Source: an uncultured Eubacteriales bacterium
GTDB taxonomy: Bacteria > Bacillota > Clostridia > Oscillospirales > Oscillospiraceae
DNA: 27,080 nt
Direction of reading: 5' to 3'
Assembly: GCA_900550165.1 (NCBI GenBank)
Contig: URQY01000024.1
Span: forward strand, 1 to 27,080
Made by a program: the position numbers and the translations under genes. The notes beneath the pieces were generated by a model. That model was not told where the DNA came from, searched no databases, and saw nothing but the letters and a program-made list of their open reading frames with translations. Shown one piece after another: positions 23,016-27,080 of the stretch. Position 1 is the stretch's first letter, and the number at the start of each line of letters is the position of its first letter.

Positions 23016-24917
23016 TCATTCGCCCGCCTGCTCGGCGAGCGTTTCCCACTTTTCCATCAGCTCGCCGAGCTTCTGCTCGGCGGCTTCCTTCTCCTTATAA
23101 ATTTCGCTGTAGCGCTCGTAGTCGCCGCCCGCCTCTTCGAGGCGCTGCTCGATCTCGGCGATGGCGGTCTCCTGCGTGGAAATTTCCTTTTCACAGATGG
23201 TGAGCTGCCGCCGCGCCTGCTGGGCAGAGCGGTTCGGCTTCGGTTTTTCTGTAATCGTCTTTTCCTTTACAGCCTTTGGCGCGTGGTCGATCTTGTTCTG
23301 CGCCTCCAGTGCCTTGACCTGCCGGTAGCGCGCAAAGCCCATCGGATAGTCGGTGATGACGCCGTTTTCAAGCTCCCACACACGCGTTGCAAAGCGGTTG
23401 ATGAAATAGCGGTCGTGGCTCACGAACAGGAGCGTCCCGTCGTAGCTCTCCACCGCCTCTTCGATCCACTCGCGCGACGCGATATCGAGGTGGTTCGTCG
23501 GCTCGTCGAGAATAAGCAGATTCACTTCCTCATCCATCAGGATGCAGAGCTTGAGGCGCGAAAGCTCGCCGCCCGAGAGCACGCTGACGCTCTTAAAAAC
23601 GTCCTCGCCCGTAAAGTGGAACGCGGCCAGGCGGTTGCGCGCGCTCTGCGGCGTGATGTTGCGCTTGGAGTAGAGCATCGTGTCGACCAAGTTTCGTTCC
23701 GGCACGTCGAATTCGACGATCTGCGGCAGGTACGCGATGCGCACCGACGGGCCGAACTTGATCTTGCCCTCGTCGGGATATTCCTCTTCCATCAGCATCT
23801 TGATGAGCGTCGACTTGCCCGTGCCGTTGTCGCCAATGAGCGCGATGCGCTCGCCGCCGCGCACCTGCAAGTCCACGTCGTGGAACAGCACACGGTCGCC
23901 GAAGCTCTTTTTGAGCTTTTTGAGCGCGAACACCTCGTCGCCGTAGAACTCCTGCGACTTGAACTGCGCGCTCAGTGCCCGTTCCTTCGTCGGCTTGTCC
24001 GTCGTGCGCATACGCTCGATGCGCTTTTCCATCGACAGCGCGCGGCGGTACGTCTTGTCCATGCCCTTGAAGGCAAACATGCGCAGCTGCTCGGCGCTCT
24101 TTTCGAGCTGAGCGATCTTGGCCTGCTCCTTTTCGTATTGGCGCATCTTTTCCAAATAGCGGCGCTCTTTTTCCACCGCGTAGAAGCTGTAGTTGCCGCT
24201 GTAAAACTCCGCCTTGCCGTCGAGCACCTCAATGACGCGCGTGATGGTACGGTCCAAAAAGTAGCGGTCATGCGAGATGGCGACGACCGTACCCTTGAAC
24301 GTCGAGAGATACTGCTCCAGCCATTCGATGGCGTGCAGGTCCAAATGGTTCGTCGGCTCGTCGAGAAGTAAAATATCCGTATCCTCCAAAATGAGGCGGC
24401 CGAGGTTCACGCGCGTCTTTTCGCCGCCCGAGAGCGTGTCAAACAGGCGCTCGCGCATCTCCGGCGGGATGGAAAGGCCGTTGGCAACCTTGTTGATGGG
24501 CGTCTCGGTGTCGTAGCCGCCGAGACCCTCGAACTTGGCCGAAAGCTCGCCGTAGCGGCGCAGCGTCTCTTCGCTCTCGTCGCCGCTTGCCATCTGCTGG
24601 GAGAGGGAGTTCATCTCGTCCTCCATCCTCTGCATGCGCGAAAACGCACTCTTGAGCACGTCTTCGACCGTGTAGCCCTCGGGATACACGGGGATCTGTG
24701 AGATGAGACCGAGCCTGCGACCCGAGGCGATGCTCACCTCGCCCGCGTCGTAGTCGAGCTCGCCCGTCAGGATGCGGAAGAGCGTCGTCTTGCCCGCGCC
24801 GTTTTTGCCGAGAAGACCCACGCGCTCGCCCGTGTCGATCTGAAAGGTGATACCGTCCAGTATTTTCTTTTCGAGGTCAAAGGACTTGATGAGTCCCGTA
24901 ACACTGATGTCGATCAT
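23016..24917 (-). CDS. ABC-F family ATPase (translation factor type)
   Basis: This 633-residue soluble protein has two ABC ATPase domains and no membrane segment, which marks it as ABC-F. Domain 1 has Walker A GKNGAGKTT (37-45), signature LSGGE (162-166) and Walker B LLLDEPTNHLD (183-193). A charged linker of about 80 residues (around 240-325), the P-site-tRNA-interaction region, follows. Domain 2 has GDNGTGKST, LSGGELSRLKL and LLILDEPTNHLD. The C-terminal 90 residues are a coiled coil (KEISTQETAIAEIEQRLEE and on), as in YdiF/Uup-like members. Such proteins free stalled ribosomes; some give resistance to ribosome-targeting drugs, but nothing here marks this one as a resistance gene. Its ATG overlaps the murF stop (ATGA). 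Confidence 0.95.
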   Translation of the reverse strand: MIDISVTGLIKSFDLEKKILDGITFQIDTGERVGLLGKNGAGKTTLFRILTGELDYDAGEVSIASGRRLGLISQIPVYPEGYTVEDVLKSAFSRMQRMEDEMNSLSQQMASGDESEETLRRYGELSAKFEGLGGYDTETPINKVANGLSIPPEMRERLFDTLSGGEKTRVNLGRLILEDTDILLLDEPTNHLDLHAIEWLEQYLSTFKGTVVAISHDRYFLDRTITRVIEVLDGKAEFYSGNYSFYAVEKERRYLEKMRQYEKEQAKIAQLEKSAEQLRMFAFKGMDKTYRRALSMEKRIERMRTTDKPTKERALSAQFKSQEFYGDEVFALKKLKKSFGDRVLFHDVDLQVRGGERIALIGDNGTGKSTLIKMLMEEEYPDEGKIKFGPSVRIAYLPQIVEFDVPERNLVDTMLYSKRNITPQSARNRLAAFHFTGEDVFKSVSVLSGGELSRLKLCILMDEEVNLLILDEPTNHLDIASREWIEEAVESYDGTLLFVSHDRYFINRFATRVWELENGVITDYPMGFARYRQVKALEAQNKIDHAPKAVKEKTITEKPKPNRSAQQARRQLTICEKEISTQETAIAEIEQRLEEAGGDYERYSEIYKEKEAAEQKLGELMEKWETLAEQAGE

Positions 24918-26263
24918 GCTTTGGTCAGTTCCTCTACGATCTTCTCAAAGTGCATGGAGTGCGAGGCCTTGACGAGCATCGCCGTCTCCGCCGTGAACGC
25001 CGCCTTGACGGCGCCCATCGCCTCGTCCACGCTCCCGAACCACTGCGCAGAGGGGTTCCCTTCTGTAAAGTATTTTGCCCGTGCACCGATTGCGATGACA
25101 GTGTCGATGCCGAGCTCTTTGGTGAGTTCTCCGATTTCCTTATGCGCACGCTCGGTGAGCTCTCCGAGCTCTGCCATATCGCCGATGACGGCGGCCTTTT
25201 TGCCGCCGCTCGCGCCCAATACGCGCAGCGACGCCGCCATCGACTGCGGACCCGCGTTGTAGCAGTCGTCGAGCAGGCGGCGGTTTTCAGAGAACGTGAT
25301 GACGTGCATGCGTGAGCCCGCGGGCTCATAAGCCGCAGCACCGCGCTCGATCTCCTCTTTGGTCTCGCCAAGGTACTCACCGATGGCCGCGGCCATCGCC
25401 GCGGAGTAGACCATGTGCTTTCCCGGCACGGGGATGGAGAGCGCGTAACGCTCCTTTGCCGTCGTCACGACGCAGCGAATGCCGTCGATGCCAAGGTCTT
25501 CGACCTCGCTGACGCGGACATCGCAGTGCTCGGACAGGCCGCAGCGCAACGTTTTCTGCGGCAGAGAGACGGTGTTCAAAAGCTCGTCGTCGCCGTTTAA
25601 GACGGCGAGGCCGTCTTTTTTGAGGTTTTCAAAGATCTCGCACTTGGCCTTCAGAATGTTCTCGCGCGATCCGAGGTATTCAATGTGCATGTCGCCGACG
25701 TTCGTGATGACGGCGATATCGGGCTTCACCATCTCGCCAAGATACCGGATCTGCCCCGCGCGGTCCATGCCCGTCTCGATCACCGCCGCCTGATGCGCGC
25801 GGGAGAGGCCCAGCAACGTCTGCGGCGTGCCGATCTCGTTATTATAGTTGGCCGCTGTCTTGAGCGTATGGAACTTCACGCCCAGTACCGAGGCGATCAT
25901 TTCCTTTGTTGTCGTCTTGCCGACGCTGCCCGTCACCTGCACAAAGGGGATAGAAAACTGCGCACGGTACCACGCGGCCAAGTCCTTGAGCGCAAGCAGC
26001 GTGTCAGGCACCTTGATGTAAAACTTTCCGGGCAGCAGCGTTTCCGGCACGCGGGCGCACAGGCAGCCCTCCGCGCCCGCGGAAAGCGCCTTTTCGATAT
26101 AGTCATGCCCGTCGAAGCGCTCGCCGACGAGCGGCACGAAAACTTCACCCGCTTTGACGGTGCGGCTGTCGGTGTTCACGCCGAGGATTTGCGCTGTCTC
26201 ATCTCCCTGCAAGAGCTCACCGTGCACCGCCGCGAGCAGCTCCTTTACCGTGATGGCCTCCAT
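24914..26263 (-). CDS. murF: UDP-MurNAc-tripeptide--D-alanyl-D-alanine ligase
   Basis: MurF adds the D-Ala-D-Ala dipeptide to the UDP-MurNAc tripeptide in the cytoplasm, completing the peptidoglycan precursor. The 449-residue product shows an N-terminal substrate domain (GVNTDSRTVKAGEVFVPLVGERFDGHDY), the ATP-binding P-loop TGSVGKTTTKEM (111-122), AANYNNEIGTPQTLL, ETGMDRAGQI and the C-terminal DDCYNAGPQSMAASL. It directly follows ddl, whose product it uses: the ddl stop (26264-26266) and the murF start codon abut with no gap. It overlaps the ABC-F gene by four bases. ddl-murF pairs are common. Confidence 0.97.
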   Translation of the reverse strand: MEAITVKELLAAVHGELLQGDETAQILGVNTDSRTVKAGEVFVPLVGERFDGHDYIEKALSAGAEGCLCARVPETLLPGKFYIKVPDTLLALKDLAAWYRAQFSIPFVQVTGSVGKTTTKEMIASVLGVKFHTLKTAANYNNEIGTPQTLLGLSRAHQAAVIETGMDRAGQIRYLGEMVKPDIAVITNVGDMHIEYLGSRENILKAKCEIFENLKKDGLAVLNGDDELLNTVSLPQKTLRCGLSEHCDVRVSEVEDLGIDGIRCVVTTAKERYALSIPVPGKHMVYSAAMAAAIGEYLGETKEEIERGAAAYEPAGSRMHVITFSENRRLLDDCYNAGPQSMAASLRVLGASGGKKAAVIGDMAELGELTERAHKEIGELTKELGIDTVIAIGARAKYFTEGNPSAQWFGSVDEAMGAVKAAFTAETAMLVKASHSMHFEKIVEELTKA

Positions 26264-27080
26264 TTACAGCCCTCTTTTCTGCTTCAGCGACTCTTCGACG
26301 ATCTTTTCACACAGTTCCTCGTAGCCGATGCCGACCGCCGCCGCCTCCTGCGGAAGAAGGCTCGTCTTCGTCATGCCGGGCAGCGTGTTGATCTCAAGGA
26401 AGTACGGCGTACCGTCCGGCGTGACGATGAAGTCCGCGCGGGAGTAGACGCTCAGGCCGATCAGGCGGTAGACCGTCTCGGTCGCGGTGCGCACGCGCAT
26501 CTCCCAGTCCTCGGGGATGGGAGAGGGGCAAATTTCCTCCGCCGCGCCGGCCTGATACTTGTTCGCGTAGTCATAAAAGCCCGTCTTCGGGATAATTTCG
26601 ATGGAGGGCAGTGCCTTGCCCGCGATGATACCAACCTGGATCTCGCGGCCGGAGATGTACTGTTCGAGCACGACCTGCGCGCCGAATTGCAGGCACACTT
26701 CGAGCGCCGTCTTCAGCTCCGCGCCCGTATGCGCGATGGAGACGCCGACAGACGAGCCGTTGGCGACCGGCTTGACGACGCAAGGGAGCTTCGTTTCCGA
26801 CACAAGGCGCGCGATGTCTCCTTCCGTGTAGCGCACGGTGCGCCACTGCGGCGTGATGACATATTCCGACACAAGACGCTTCGTCAGGTCCTTATCCATC
26901 GCAATGGCGCTCGATAAGTAGCCCGCACCCGTGTACGGGATGCCGAGCAGGTCGAACGCCGCCTGCACGCGGCCATCCTCGCCGCAGGTGCCGTGCAGCG
27001 CCAGAAATACGACGTCCGCCTTGGCACACACATCGAGCACGCCGGGACCGAAAAGGCTCTTGCTCTGGTCCTTGCGGCTC
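26264..27080 (-). CDS. ddl: D-alanine--D-alanine ligase, 5' end outside the window
   Basis: Ddl joins two D-alanines for the peptidoglycan stem. The frame stays open to the end of the window, so at least 271 residues are present and the N-terminus (roughly the first 80-100 residues) is missing. Visible landmarks are ALHGTCGEDGRVQ, GAGYLSSAIAMDKDLTKRL, the ATP-grasp loop KPVANGSSVGVSI, VVLEQYISGREIQVGII and the metal and substrate site FLEINTLPGMTKTSLLPQ. An in-frame GTG at 27040 should not be taken as the start, because family-like sequence (SLFGPGVLDVCAKADVVF) continues before it. The D-Ala versus D-Lac specificity cannot be settled from the part seen. Confidence 0.96.
   Translation of the reverse strand, partial: SRKDQSKSLFGPGVLDVCAKADVVFLALHGTCGEDGRVQAAFDLLGIPYTGAGYLSSAIAMDKDLTKRLVSEYVITPQWRTVRYTEGDIARLVSETKLPCVVKPVANGSSVGVSIAHTGAELKTALEVCLQFGAQVVLEQYISGREIQVGIIAGKALPSIEIIPKTGFYDYANKYQAGAAEEICPSPIPEDWEMRVRTATETVYRLIGLSVYSRADFIVTPDGTPYFLEINTLPGMTKTSLLPQEAAAVGIGYEELCEKIVEESLKQKRGL

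Noticed and set aside
22608..24371. A 587-codon open frame on the plus strand opposite the ABC-F and YdcF genes
   Set aside because: It crosses two clear minus-strand genes and their junction and has a biased composition; there is no ribosome binding site or recognisable domain.
1..27080. Mobile elements, CRISPR arrays, defence or biosynthetic islands
   Set aside because: No transposase, integrase, direct-repeat array, phage gene or abrupt change of composition was seen; the content is ordinary chromosome.

Overview
The window is a high-GC (by eye about 60 %) stretch of chromosome from an anaerobic Clostridia-type Firmicute. The Oscillospirales/Oscillospiraceae are the best guess. The evidence is the gene order (smc-ftsY, yhbY-nadD-yqeK-LCP-rsfS, yqeG, efp), strong AGGAGG ribosome binding sites, sigma-A-type promoters, a T-box leader, bS21 and a DegV protein. 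I could not test the genus. Nearly all genes are housekeeping and lie on the minus strand. The one exception is a plus-strand gene of unknown function at about 1827-2588.

Layout in transcription order on the minus strand, from high to low coordinates. (1) 27080-17621: a tightly packed run in which neighbours touch or overlap. It holds ddl (5' end outside the window), murF, an ABC-F ATPase, a YdcF/DUF218 membrane protein, a flavodoxin, prfA, a fused Sua5-CoaE protein and an M18 aminopeptidase, and it ends at a 16-bp terminator hairpin. It joins peptidoglycan precursor synthesis, translation termination, tRNA t6A modification and CoA synthesis. (2) 17436-16010: degV and a nitroreductase, with a terminator. 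(3) 15842-15126: a TepA/ClpP-like protease, with a terminator. (4) 14978-5938: smc, ftsY, a small zinc-ribbon protein, an ITPase (RdgB type), a YhbY-type RNA-binding protein, a fused NadD-YqeK protein, an LCP cell-wall transferase with a repeat tail, and rsfS. (5) 5934-3083: leuS behind its own promoter and a complete T-box leader with a candidate CUC (Leu) specifier. (6) 3042-2750: rpsU with a consensus promoter and an unexplained 11-bp inverted repeat around it. (7) 1814-50: yqeG, then efp and a CD1247-type zinc-ribbon protein, with promoters before yqeG and efp.

I found no mobile element, CRISPR array, tRNA, rRNA, phage gene or defence system, and no convincing new biological system. The points worth a second look are modest. 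They are the Sua5-CoaE fusion, the NadD-YqeK fusion, an M18 aminopeptidase whose first metal-binding His appears to be Leu, the inverted repeat over the rpsU promoter, the plus-strand orphan gene with a likely CTG start, and the tandem repeats in the LCP tail. All family assignments come from recognising motifs in the translated sequence; no database search was run.
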